NCBI GenBank assembly: GCA_963210315.1
Contig: OY723242.1
Location: 1,302,001-1,366,000 of the forward strand
Direction of reading: 5' to 3'
DNA: 64,000 nucleotides
From: Rhynchopus euleeides
Lineage: Eukaryota; Euglenozoa; Diplonemea; Diplonemida; Diplonemidae
Shown: positions 17,672 to 28,200 of the stretch, piece after piece
Layout of the letters: each line of letters begins with the position of its first letter
How positions within the stretch are numbered: position 1 is the first letter of the stretch
Program-made: the position numbers and the translations under genes
The notes under the pieces: model-generated
Databases searched by the model: none
Told to the model about the DNA's origin: nothing
Seen by the model: only the letters and a program-made list of their open reading frames with translations

Positions 17672-18628
17672 ATGTCTGAGGCTGTGAAGAAGGAGGATAA
17701 GAAGAAGGACAAAAAGAAGAACAGGTTGCAGGGCGGAGGTGCGAAGAAACCATCTGTGCCTTCGAAGAAGAGCAGCGGGGGAGCGGGGAATGTGTGGTCC
17801 GAGGGACGCCCGGACATGTCGAAGGAGGAGGAGTACGCCGCACACCTGCAGTCGCTGCAGGTTATCAGCAACGCGAATGACCCGAGGCACACCATGCCGT
17901 CCGGGCTCTGCGTTATGAAAGACTTCATCACGAAGGCTGAGGAGGCGATGCTGATTTCCTTCTTCGATTCTCAGGAATGGGACCCCGACACGCCCCTGGA
18001 CAGGCGGACACAGCAGTGGGGCTATGCTTTTGACTACCGCGAGATGACGGTCCTCACAGGCGCCCGCCCCCTGCCCGACGTGTTGGGCACCGTGCTGCAG
18101 CGCATGCGGACCATCCAGGAGAAGCCCGCAGGGGATGACGGCATTGAGCAGTTCCCCTACCCGGAAGACCCGGAGCAGATGATTGTGAACGAATATCGGC
18201 CGGGACAGGGCATCCACCCCCATGTCGATCGGCAGTGCTTCGGGCCGTGCGTTGCGTCCCTCTCGCTCGGTGGGGACGTCTTCTTCGAGTTTGATAAGAT
18301 TGGGGCGACGGGTTCGACCACGGTGCTGAATGACTTCAGCAAGTCGCCCAGCTTCGCCCAGCGGCAGGAAGCGGTATCTTCACCACACATGAAGAAAGTG
18401 TTTATGCCCCGGCGGACGCTGGTGATGATGAGGGGCGATGCAAGATACGGATGGACCCACGGCATCCCGTTCTGCACCTACAACGAACTGCCGACCGGGA
18501 GGGAACAGCGCGAGAGACGGGTGTCTCTCACATTCCGCACCCTGACAGATCGTTCCAGGGAGGCGGTGGGGAAGCCTGCCGTTAACCTGGATGCTGCGTG
18601 GAAGAAGGGTGGTGAGAGCGGGCAGTGA
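17672..18628 (+). CDS. AlkB-family 2-oxoglutarate/Fe(II) dioxygenase
   Basis: 318 residues, intronless. AlkB-family enzymes oxidatively remove or modify alkyl groups on nucleic acids (DNA, tRNA or mRNA by subfamily), using Fe(II), 2-oxoglutarate and O2. A lysine-rich N-terminus (residues 1-35, EDKKKDKKKNR) could aid nuclear targeting or RNA binding. The core shows the substrate-lid region QQWGYAFDY, then NEYRPGQGIHPHVD with Fe ligands H184 and D186, SLSLGG, distal Fe ligand H263 in GDARYGWTHGI, and the 2-oxoglutarate-binding RRVSLTFR with R283 and R289. Every catalytic residue is in place. The NEYRPGQGI/PH.D layout resembles eukaryotic ALKBH members, but I cannot assign the subfamily or substrate. 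The ATG at 17672 was chosen because the upstream extension is low complexity. Confidence 0.9.
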   Translation: MSEAVKKEDKKKDKKKNRLQGGGAKKPSVPSKKSSGGAGNVWSEGRPDMSKEEEYAAHLQSLQVISNANDPRHTMPSGLCVMKDFITKAEEAMLISFFDSQEWDPDTPLDRRTQQWGYAFDYREMTVLTGARPLPDVLGTVLQRMRTIQEKPAGDDGIEQFPYPEDPEQMIVNEYRPGQGIHPHVDRQCFGPCVASLSLGGDVFFEFDKIGATGSTTVLNDFSKSPSFAQRQEAVSSPHMKKVFMPRRTLVMMRGDARYGWTHGIPFCTYNELPTGREQRERRVSLTFRTLTDRSREAVGKPAVNLDAAWKKGGESGQ

Positions 18629-18693
18629 GGGGGGGGTTTTTTTATAGTTCGGTGGAGCCCGAGTCTGTCAGGTGGGTGCGTGGGGGGGGGGGG

Positions 18694-19848
18694 TAGGGAA
18701 AACCTTAAGGGGTAAACTTTACGGGATTTTTCACATAGGCGAGGAACACGCACAAAATGGCAGTAAACCTGAAACCCCGGCCCCTGGGAGTATTTGGGGG
18801 CGGTCTGGGTGGTTTTTGGGGGTATTTGGTCACTTCTGAGCCAATCCGTGACCATGCTCAAAAAAGTGTCATGGTTTGGTTCCGGCCCCCTCATTTGAAC
18901 CACCCTTCCGAGCCCGTCCCGCCCAACTTGCCCGCAACATTCCGCCTTTTCTTGTCTTGGGTGGGCACTGATGCCCACGGTTCAATTTGGGAGCAAATGC
19001 GTGTGACAAGCTTGGGAAGGAGCGTCTTCTCGCCGGCATTTCCTGGTAACACTTGCTGCAGCGTACACCGACCACTGCGCCTGCCGGTTTGCACACCGAA
19101 TAAGGCTTTGGAACCCACACCGGCATATTTTCCAAAGACGCCGGCCCCAAAATCCACTCGCGCACCGTCTCCAGCCTCTCCTTTCCATCTGCGGCTGAGT
19201 TCCCCAGCATTCTGACCGTCGTCCGGCATCTCTTTTAGCTCTTGCAGTGCTGCAATGAAGAGCGCGTAAGTGGGGGTGATGGTGCAGATGACGAGGATCA
19301 TCGCCACTGAGAAGTGCCACTGCAGTACCGTAGAGCCGGGGTGACACAGGTTATACACCACACCCACTTCGCTGTTGCCGTTACCCCTGATGAAGTCCCC
19401 AATGCATCCGACACCTCAGGGAGGGCACATAATATCGCCTCCCGAGCGACGCCCTTGCATTCGCAGACACACCCGATCTTTGTTGAGGATGTCGGTAGAA
19501 ACCTGACAGAACACTCGCTGAAATACCATTTTCTTGGCCCGATAGTACTCAGATGTCTCATCAGAGGCGGCAGAACGTGTTACATGACGGGGGATGGTGA
19601 TGACGCAGGTGACAGGGTGCTCGGGAGACTCACCCGGGGAGGGGTTCGGTACCAAACCATGACACTTTTTTCAACACAGCGTTTCAGCCGCGTTCCGGGG
19701 CACCAAAGTGGGTGTCCCACACCCAGGGGCGGTTTTTGGGGTGGTCTGGCCACTTTTTCAGCATTTTTGGGGGGTTTCTGGTCGAAAATTGCCTATGTCG
19801 AAAAATGTCGTAAAGTTGAGGGATTTCGGTACCTTAAGACGGTCCCTA
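18694..19848. mobile_element. Long-TIR element with TA target duplication, copy B
   Basis: The body 18696-19846 (1151 bp) has diverged inverted arms of about 190 bp. Both arms contain ATAGGC near the end and aaaaaagtgtcatggtttgg at the inner end. It is flanked by TA next to poly-G tracts, the same architecture and length as 6105-7252. A minus-strand open frame in the middle (about 18891-19367) contains a hydrophobic stretch, possibly a captured gene fragment. Confidence 0.65.
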
Positions 19849-20425
19849 GGGGGGGGGGGGGCGTCAACTGCGATCTGCGCACCCTTCTTCTTTTGTCATC
19901 GGGCAAAACAAAATGTCACTTGGGGGGGGGGGGGGGCAGCGCTACCAGATGTGACTGAGTGAGAAAAAGTGAACACCAGCCCCACTTCCCCTCACTGACT
20001 GACGAGCTGTGACGAGTTGTGACTGGTAGCGAGGGCCCCCTTGAAAAGCTGTTTGAAGCAGGGAAAGCGCCATCACGAGCACCCCCCGGTGCCATGGGGC
20101 CAAACCCCCTGCCCCAAAGGTCTGACCCGCTGCTGTGGAGGGGGTGGGGTGGGGTGGGGTGGGGGGGGGGGGGGTGGCGGGAGCACAAACGCGCTAGCCC
20201 CTTCAGAGCTCCCCCCGCCCCCGCCCCCCCCCCCCCCCTCTTCACCCCACAGCCCCGGGGATAACCGGGGGTGGCAAGACCCTGGTGGTGTCACGGGTGG
20301 GGTTGGAGAGGGAGAAAAAAAGGAGAAATGGTGTTGCGAAAACACTGTACAACGCCCCTTGCTGCGGCAAAGACGCTATATCTCCAGGCCGCTCCAAGAG
20401 GCTTGAGGGCTTTCCGGTGTGTGCG
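19849..20425. repeat. Homopolymer-rich spacer and diverged LTR-like fragment
   Basis: It contains G runs at 19849-19860, 19922-19936 and 20160-20174 and a C run at about 20224-20238. From about 20265 to 20420 it is a diverged version of the terminal repeat of the element that follows (ctggtggtgtcacgggtgg). Confidence 0.55.
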
Positions 20426-21578
20426 TGTGTGGTTACAAAGTTTTAAGGCGGTGTCGCCCTGCACGGGCAGTAGCACCTCCCCTTCAGTATCGCACTCCCG
20501 AAGGATTCCCCAACACGACGTGACACCGGTTTCGACGCGTACTCTTCGTACCCCTCCCCCCGGCCGCGTCTCTTCAGCGAAGAACCGGGGATAATCGGAC
20601 CAGGGCTAGCTAAACCCTGGTGGTGTCACGGGTGGGGTTGGAGAGGGAGAAAAGGAAGAAATGAAGTTGCGAAAAAGTCAAACACTGACACGTGAAATCA
20701 ATAAAAAAGCGGTATATATCGCCCCCTTGCTGCGACAAAGACACTAAATAGTCAGGCCGCTCCAAGAGTCTTGAGGGCTTGAAGGAAGAAACAGGTTGCT
20801 GATGAGTCTCAGGAGCAGGCACCTTTTGTCCGCCCACATGACCTTCGCCCGAAGGCGAACCTCGTCCAGCTTGGCTCGATCGCCACAGAAGGGGATCATT
20901 CTCCGCTGTGGTGAACGTCTTAAAAACCGAGGGTGCAGAGGTGGGGCAGCCCACTGGTGCGACAGCAGACCGCCCCCGGATAGCTATAACTAGTGCATAG
21001 GAAGAATACGACGGCACACGCAACAGATGCCGAAGGCACAACGGCGGGTCACTTTTAACCACCAGAGGAGTGGCACTCCCGAGGGGTGGGGTAGGGGGGA
21101 AGTCACAACACTTTCGAAGGAAGAAAAGGGGCAAATGGGATGTTTTGTGCAAGGTAGAAAGGAAGTCACAACATGAGGCAGGGGGGATTGCTCATCAGGC
21201 CTGGGGGAATAGAGGGTTTGTGTGTGGTTACAAAGTTTTAAGGCGGTGTCGCCCTGCACGGGCAGTAGCACCTCCCCTTCAGTATCGCACTCCCGAAGGA
21301 TTCCCCAACACGGCGTGACACCGGTTTCGACGCGTACTCTTCGTACCCCTCCCCCCGGCCGCGTCTCTTCAGCGAAGAACCGGGGATAATCGGACCAGGG
21401 CTAGCTAAACCCTGGTGGTGTCACGGGTGGGGTTGGAGAGGGAGAAAAAGGAAGAAATGAAGTTGCGAAAAAGTCAAACACTGACACGTGAAATCAATAA
21501 AAAGGGTGGTATATATCGCCCCCTTGCTGCGACGAAGACACTAAATAGTCAGGCCGCTTCAAGAGTCTTGAGGGCTTG
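20426..21578 (+). mobile_element. LTR-like miniature retroelement (TRIM-like), copy 1
   Basis: Direct terminal repeats of about 357 bp (20426-20781 and 21221-21578) begin tgtgtggttacaaag and end gagggcttg. They bracket a 440-bp interior without a coding domain. A purine-rich aggcagggggga lies shortly before the right repeat. The element is almost identical to 42079-43231 (constant offset 21653). Both copies sit in tgtgtgcgtg-type sequence. The ends do not show TG…CA clearly, so the class is tentative. Confidence 0.6.
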
Positions 21579-22644
21579 TGTGTGCGTGTGTGTGCAGAAG
21601 GCCACCGTCGTATCTCGGACCAGAGCCGGGCTACAGGCGCAGAGTGCCGCAGTCAGACCCCCTTTTCTTTTGCCGAGGAGGCGATCACACCCGAGCGGTG
21701 TGACATAGGTTGGCGTACTGGGCAGCGGGTTCAGTTCCCTCGCCTTACGAGGTGCGGTGTCGGCACGCTAGCCCAAAAAATCAGTCCGGATGTGACTGTG
21801 TGTAGCGTATCAGTTCTCGTGCGTTCGTCTCTCGTGGACTTCCTGTACGATGCGGGTCCGCTATCCAACATAGCCAACGACTGTGTGTGGATTTCAGTGA
21901 GTCTCGCCTTGAATGATGTGTCGCATCGCACAAGTTTTAGCAGGACAACGTGTTATCCTTACCAAACGACACATGCAGCGTTAAGTATCCCGCAGGCATG
22001 CACAAGCAGGCCCCGTTCGTGGGAGAGCGCAGCTCCAGGTCTTTCTTTCTTTTGCCGGTGTCTCAAACAGCCCCCGGTGTGGCATATTGGTCAGTTCGGC
22101 GGAAGCCAACTCAGAAATCTTTTCAGCGGGTGTCTCCTCACTCAGCGGGCACTAAGGACGCATATCATGGCACTGCATCTGGCTTGGCTGCCCACCCCTC
22201 CACCACGAGTCACCCTGTGCTCGTAGCGATGTGCGACGCGCTGTTCCCCAAAGCATGACATGCCTCTTGATGGGAGGACACAACTCCTCCTGTCAAGGAG
22301 CATAGGGCTGAGTCTGTGGCAGGGTTATTGACCAGTCCCCCGCGTGGAAACGATACAAGTTTCTTAACCCTTTAAGTCCCAAGGCGCAATATCCGCGTGG
22401 CCACAGGGCTCTGGGGTGGCATGCCTGGTCTATCGAAAGGGGGTGAGCCGGTGCCTTCTCAGTTTTTGGGGCCTTTGCCCCCATCCTCAATCCCACCCCT
22501 CCGCCCTTCCGACCCCCTTCCCTCTTTCCGACACGTCGAGGCGCACCACCTTTCAGAGTTGACTATCCCAGTAATACATCTCGGTATGCCGGGATCTGCG
22601 CCCACACCGCACCACCGCCACCAGACACACAGGGAAGACGAAGG
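21579..22644. other. Intergenic 5' of DUF4116 copy 3
   Basis: The longest open frame here (216 codons) lacks family resemblance. Bases about 21804-21870 (tagcgtatcagttctcgtgc, then tacgatgcggg) recur at 53423-53480 and in the receptor array spacers. The last 40 bp before the gene (agacacacagggaagacgaa) are shared by all DUF4116 copies. Confidence 0.5.
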
Positions 22645-24789
22645 ATGTCAGGAGAAGGAATGGAGGTGTTCCTGAAGGACAGGCTGTGTGGGGAGCAGCA
22701 TGCGGTGCACATCGGGGAGGGCGACACCCCGGTTCATCTCAAGGCAAACGCACTCGACGTGGTGCTCGGGTCCCCTCCCGACGCGCTTCCCGAGGACGTG
22801 GAGCTCTCGGTGGATGGGGTGGTGCTCGACGACAGCACCCCTCTGTCCGGTGCCGCACCTGTCTCCCACGGGTGCTCCATCGACGTCGCCCTCACAGGTG
22901 CTCGCTTCGTTGAGATGCTGCAAAAGCAGAAGCTTGACTTCGGGCGTTGGTCGAACCTTGACATGAGCACCATACCTGCCTGGGCACTGCGTCTGCGTGA
23001 TGTGGCGCTTGCGGCGGTGCAGTGTGACGGCAAGGCGTTGCAGCACCTCGATGAGTCATTCCGCAGTGACAGGCACATCGTCACTGCAGCGGTGCGGAGA
23101 AGCTCCGTCGCATTTCAATATGCTTCTGAAGACCTGCGTGGGGACAAGGACGTAGTCCTGCAAGCTGCTTTTTCCCAAGAGCTTTTTGGTTCCTCTGCCT
23201 TGATGCATGCATCACCTGCACTGTTCAGCAACAAACCCTTCGTCCTCACACTTGTGCAGCGCCAGCGTGATGTACTCCAGCATGTCGATGCAGCGCTGCA
23301 GGCCGACAGGGAGGTCGTCATGGCGGCTGTTCAAAGCTACGGCGACGCACTGCAGTACGCCTGTGAGTCCCTCCGCAACGACAGGCAGGTGGTCATGGCG
23401 GCAGGCAGCGGCTTGAATCACGCAAGTGCTGCACTGCGCAACGACAAGGAGACTATTCTACGTGCCATACGGTTAGGTTACGAGGTTGAGGGCTCCGAAG
23501 TCCTCTGTGACGACAGGGAGGTGATGCTGACTGCCGTGCGTCAGAGGGGAGGCAAGTTCAGCAACGCATCATCCGCACTGCGCCACGACACGGAGTTCCA
23601 ACGCGAGGCTGTGCTGTGGCACGGTGGCGTGTTGCAGCACGTCCCCAAGGCAGAGGAGCTGTGCGCAGATGTGCCGCTTCGCCAAGACCGAGACCTTATC
23701 CTTGCAGCAGTCGAGACCTACCCCGGTGCACTCAAACACGCCGACCTGCAGGGCGACAGGGAGGTGGTGCTCGCTGCGATGCACAGCAGAGCAACGTGGG
23801 GTCAGCACTACTTTGCACTGCGCTGTGCACCCTCACACCTGAAGAAGGACGAGGAGGTGGTGCTGGCAGGTGTCCGGCGGAACCCAAGTGTGCTCGAAGA
23901 AGCACACACATCGCTTCGCACCAACAGAAACTTCGTGCTGCAGTGTGTCAAGCTGCAGGGACGTGCCTTGCAGTACGCCGACCTCTCTGTTCGTAGCGAC
24001 AGGGAGGTGCAGCTTGCTGCGGTGGCACAGGACCCGTATGCCTTGAAGTACTGTGATGAGTCGATCCGCAGCAACAGAGATGTGGTCCTCACAGCCGTGC
24101 GGAAGAAGGGCATCGCTTTGGAGTATGCTTCATACAACCTGCGCAAGGATCGTGAGGTCGTGCTTGCTGCTGTGAAGTCCTGGGATGGTGTACTTGGTTC
24201 TGCTGACGTGACATTCCTTCAGGACGAGGAGGTGGTGATCGCAGCCACACACACTGACGGGTTTGCTCTTGAAGACGCCGACCCTTCCTTCCTCAGCAAC
24301 CGAGACTTCATGCTTGCAGCCGTACGCAAGTGCGGGCGCTCTCTTCACTACGCCAGTGCTTCACTGTGCCGTGACAAGGAGCTTCAACTGGCGGCCGTGT
24401 TGCAGGACGGGAGGGCGCTGGAGTACGCTGACCCTTCACTGCGAAGCGACAGGTCGGTTGTGCTTCAAGCGGCTCGTGCACACGGCGGTGCTCTGGAGTT
24501 CGCTGATCCTGTGTTCTGTGGTGACGAGGAGGTGGTCCTCGCAGCCGTGACGAGTTGCGGCCGTGCGCTGCGCTTCGCCGACCACACACTGTGGAACAAG
24601 CGTGAGGTGGTGCTGGCGGCTGTGCGCCAGGAGGGTTGTGCCGTGCAGCACGCCTCCACAGCGCTGTGCTGCGACAAGGAGGTGGTGCTGGCGGCTGTGC
24701 GTGCCGACCCAGACGCCTTCAGCCACGCTTCTGCCCCGCTGCGCCGCGACAGCGACGTCGTTGCTGCCGCCTTCCCTGACCTGCATTAG
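22645..24789 (+). CDS. Ubiquitin-like/DUF4116 repeat protein, intact copy 3
   Basis: 714 residues, uninterrupted and intronless; the reference copy for the cluster. Residues 6-87 (MEVFLKD…LSVDGVVLDDSTPL…IDVALTGAR) follow the ubiquitin pattern of strand, glycine turn, helix with KA, L..DG..L.D…L and final I.V.L.G.R, so a ubiquitin-like fold is likely. No terminal diglycine is processed here. From about residue 108 to the end I count 24 imperfect repeats of about 24 residues ending D-R-E-V-V-L-A-A-V, two per DUF4116 (PF13475-type) unit. No signal peptide or membrane segment is seen. The array resembles alpha-helical binding solenoids, but the partner is unknown. The 5' 270 bp are nearly identical to copies 1, 2 and 4, while the middle repeats diverge. 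Confidence 0.85.
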   Translation: MSGEGMEVFLKDRLCGEQHAVHIGEGDTPVHLKANALDVVLGSPPDALPEDVELSVDGVVLDDSTPLSGAAPVSHGCSIDVALTGARFVEMLQKQKLDFGRWSNLDMSTIPAWALRLRDVALAAVQCDGKALQHLDESFRSDRHIVTAAVRRSSVAFQYASEDLRGDKDVVLQAAFSQELFGSSALMHASPALFSNKPFVLTLVQRQRDVLQHVDAALQADREVVMAAVQSYGDALQYACESLRNDRQVVMAAGSGLNHASAALRNDKETILRAIRLGYEVEGSEVLCDDREVMLTAVRQRGGKFSNASSALRHDTEFQREAVLWHGGVLQHVPKAEELCADVPLRQDRDLILAAVETYPGALKHADLQGDREVVLAAMHSRATWGQHYFALRCAPSHLKKDEEVVLAGVRRNPSVLEEAHTSLRTNRNFVLQCVKLQGRALQYADLSVRSDREVQLAAVAQDPYALKYCDESIRSNRDVVLTAVRKKGIALEYASYNLRKDREVVLAAVKSWDGVLGSADVTFLQDEEVVIAATHTDGFALEDADPSFLSNRDFMLAAVRKCGRSLHYASASLCRDKELQLAAVLQDGRALEYADPSLRSDRSVVLQAARAHGGALEFADPVFCGDEEVVLAAVTSCGRALRFADHTLWNKREVVLAAVRQEGCAVQHASTALCCDKEVVLAAVRADPDAFSHASAPLRRDSDVVAAAFPDLH

Positions 24790-25243
24790 CACAAGAGACG
24801 CCGCTGCCTCTGACCCTCTCCACATCACAGGACGCACAGGACCTGCCACCTGCCTGCAGAGGTGGGCCGCTGTCGCACAGCCCCCTGTGCAGGTGCATGG
24901 AAAACATAGACTGACAGACAGGCTCGACATTCCCCCTCCGAGTCCATAGAATCCTGAGCCCCATCACCCGATGCTCAAAAGGCGCCTGGGCGATACAGGC
25001 AGATCTCGAACCCGACGAAGAGTCCCCGCCCCTTCCCCTCTTAGTGTGTGAAGTCCCCCAATCCCGTTTGTCCACCCTTCCCCACCTTCAGTGTTCTTCC
25101 AAAGAAACTGGTGCTGCAAAGACTGAGAGTGTGGCAACTGAACCCAACCCAATCCAGCATAGCCCAGATCCCTTCAGTGATTGCACTGCGCCCCGTGACT
25201 TTGACACACCGCACCGCCACCAGACACACAGGGAAGACGAAGG
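24790..25243. other. Intergenic between DUF4116 copies 3 and 4
   Basis: The first 40 bp (cacaagagacgccgctgcct) match the 3' flank of copy 4. No gene or clear repeat is seen otherwise. Confidence 0.5.
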
Positions 25244-28200
25244 ATGTCAGGAGAAGGAATGGAGGTGTTCCTGAAGGACAGGCTGTGTGGGGAGCAGCAT
25301 GCGGTGCACATCGGGGAGGGCGACACCCCGGTTCATCTCAAGGCAAACGCACTCGACGTGGTGCTCGGGTCCCCTCCCGACGCGCTTCCCGAGGACGTGG
25401 AGCTCTCGGTGGATGGGGTGGTGCTCGACGACAGCACCCCTCTGTCCGGTGCCGCACCTGTCTCCCACGGGTGCTCCATCGACGTCGCCCTCACGGGTGC
25501 TCGCTTCGTGAAGGTGTTGGAAAAGGAACAGAATCGTGCCAACGATGCCATGCTGAGGGAGTCTGACTTTGAGATGAAGGCCATACCTGCCTGGGCACGG
25601 GGTCTGCGTGATGTGGCGCTTGCGATGGTGCAGTTTGACGGCATGACGTTGGAGCACCTCGATGAGTCATTCCGCAGTGACAAACACATCGTCACTGCAG
25701 CGGTACAGGGGCACCGCAACGCACTTCAACACGCTTCCGAAGACCTGTCTGGTGATGAGGACGTGGTGCTGCTGGCAGTCATGTGTTGCCCAAGCTCTCT
25801 GAATCATGCGTCGCCTGCACTGCTCAGCAACAAACCCTTCGTCCTCTCTCTTGTGCAGCGCTGCGGTTACGCACTCAATCATGTCGATGTAGCGCTGCAG
25901 GCCGACAGGGAGGTCGTCATGGCAGCTGTCCAGGGCAACGGCGATTCACTCCAGTACGCCTGTGAGTCCCTCCGCAGCGACAGGCAGGTGGTCATGGCGG
26001 CAGGTACTGGCTTGAGGCACGCAAGTGCTGCACTGCGCAACGACAAGGAGCTTGTTCTCCGTGCCATACGTATATTTTGCGGGGTTGTTTATCTCGAAAT
26101 CTTCGGTGACGACAGGGAGGTGATGCTGACTGCCGTGCGTAAGCGGGGAAGCAGCTTCAGCAACACATCTTCCGCACTGCGCCACGACACGGAGTTCCAA
26201 GGCGAGGCCGTGCTGTGGAACGGTCATGCGTTGCGATATGTCCCCAAGGCAGAGTATATCCCCGAGCCGGAGGAGCTGTGCTCAGATGTGCCGCTTCACC
26301 AAGACCGAGACCTTCTCCTTGCAGCAGTCGAGGGGTGATGGGTCGTCAGGGGAGCGGACCTGGCGACTACGGCTGGCACCTCCACGTGGTGAACCCTGGG
26401 GGCCTTTGCGAACAGACCGTTGAGGTAAGCTACGCTGCACGCTTTGGCTTAAGGTAGCGCATTGCGTGTAGGCTGGATGTATCCCTCTGGAGACCCGGTG
26501 TTTCGCTTAGGCCGCTAAGACCAGTCAGGCTGCACGCGGCGCTCATGAAGCGCGCCGCGTGGCCAGAAGAAACTGTGGGCGGCAACCGTGTTACGTGTTT
26601 TTCACCGGGGCGCGTGGGACAAGTTTACCGCACACGCGCACGTGGGACAAGTTTAACGCACACGTGGATCCCCCGGCTTTGCCTTCCTTCGCCTTCCTAC
26701 TTTTAGTTCTTTTTCACCACGATCTTTTGCCCGTCACCTGTTGTTCGACCAGTCGAGCCGCGACCAGGAACGCCTCTGGAATACCCTGTGGTGGTGAGTG
26801 TCCGTTCGTCCTGTTTAGACCAGCCGTTGTTCCCGTCTTCTCCTTTTTACGCCCACTGGGTTGGAGTTGATCAGTCAATCGTTCATCCGACCGCAGCATT
26901 ATGCGACCGGCGCGGTGTTAACAAACGAGTGCATTAATCGTATTTTGTTGCACATTGCTTCCTTCCTTTCTACCTTTTAGCCTTTTCCCGCCAGCCCACA
27001 GAGATAGGAGCACGCTCTCCCTTTTATTGCTGTTCTTGCTGTTTGCTTTTAGCTGGGTCCGCCCCGGCGAAGACCGGCGTCTTCTGGCCGTCTGGGGGGT
27101 CTGGCAATTGCGCCGGGCTCCCTGGATCCTCTGGATGAGTCAGTCTCTAAACAAAATCAATATCTCCTTGCAGCAGTCGAGACCTACCCCCAGGCACTCG
27201 AACACGCTGACCCTTCCCTGCAGGGCGACAGGGAGGTGGTGCTCGCTGCAATGCACAGCAGATCACCGTCGGGTCACTACTTTGCACTGCGCTGTGCACC
27301 CTCACACCTGAAGAAGGACGAGGAGGTGGTGCTGGCAGGTGTCCAGCGTGATCCAGATGCGCTCGAAGAAGCAGACACCTCGCTTCTCATCAACAGAGAC
27401 TTCGTGCTGCAGTGTGTCAAGCTGCAGGGACGTGCCTTGCAGTACGCCGACCCCTCTGTGTCCAGCGACAGGGAGGTGCAGCTTGCTGCGGTGTCACAGG
27501 ACCCGTGTGCCTTGGAGTACTGTGATGAGTCGATCCGCAGCAACAGAAATGTGGTCCTCACAGCCGTGCGGAAGGATGGTGATGCTTTGGAGTATGCTTC
27601 ATCCAACCTGCGCAAGGATCGTGAGGTCGTCCTTGCTGCTGTGAAGTCCTCACAATATGCACTCAAATATGCTGATGTGACATTCTACGAAGACGAGGAG
27701 GTGGTTCTCGCAGCCACACACAGTGAGGGGCATGCTCTTGAAGACGCCGACCCTTCCTTCCTCAGCAACCGAGACTTCATGCTTGCAGCCGTACGCAAGT
27801 GCGGGTGCGCTCTTCGCTACGCCAGTGCTTCACTGTGCCGTGACAAGGAGCTTCAACTGGCGGCCGTGTTGCAGGACGGGAGGGCGCTGTGGTACGCTGA
27901 CCCTTCACTGCGAAGCGACAGGTCGGTTGTGCTTCAAGCGGCTCGTGCACACGGCTATGCTCTGGAGTTCGCCGATCCTGTGTTCTGTGGTGACGAGGAG
28001 GTGGTCCTCGCAGCCGTGACGGGGTGATGGGTCGTCAGGGGAGCGGACCTGGCGACTACGGCTGGCACCTCCACGTGGTGAACCCTGGGGGCCTTTGCGA
28101 ACAGACCGTTGAGGTAAGCTACGCTGCACGCTTTGGCTTAAGGTAGCGCATTGCGTGTAGGCTGGATGTATCCCTCTGGAGACCCGGTGTTTCGCTTAGG

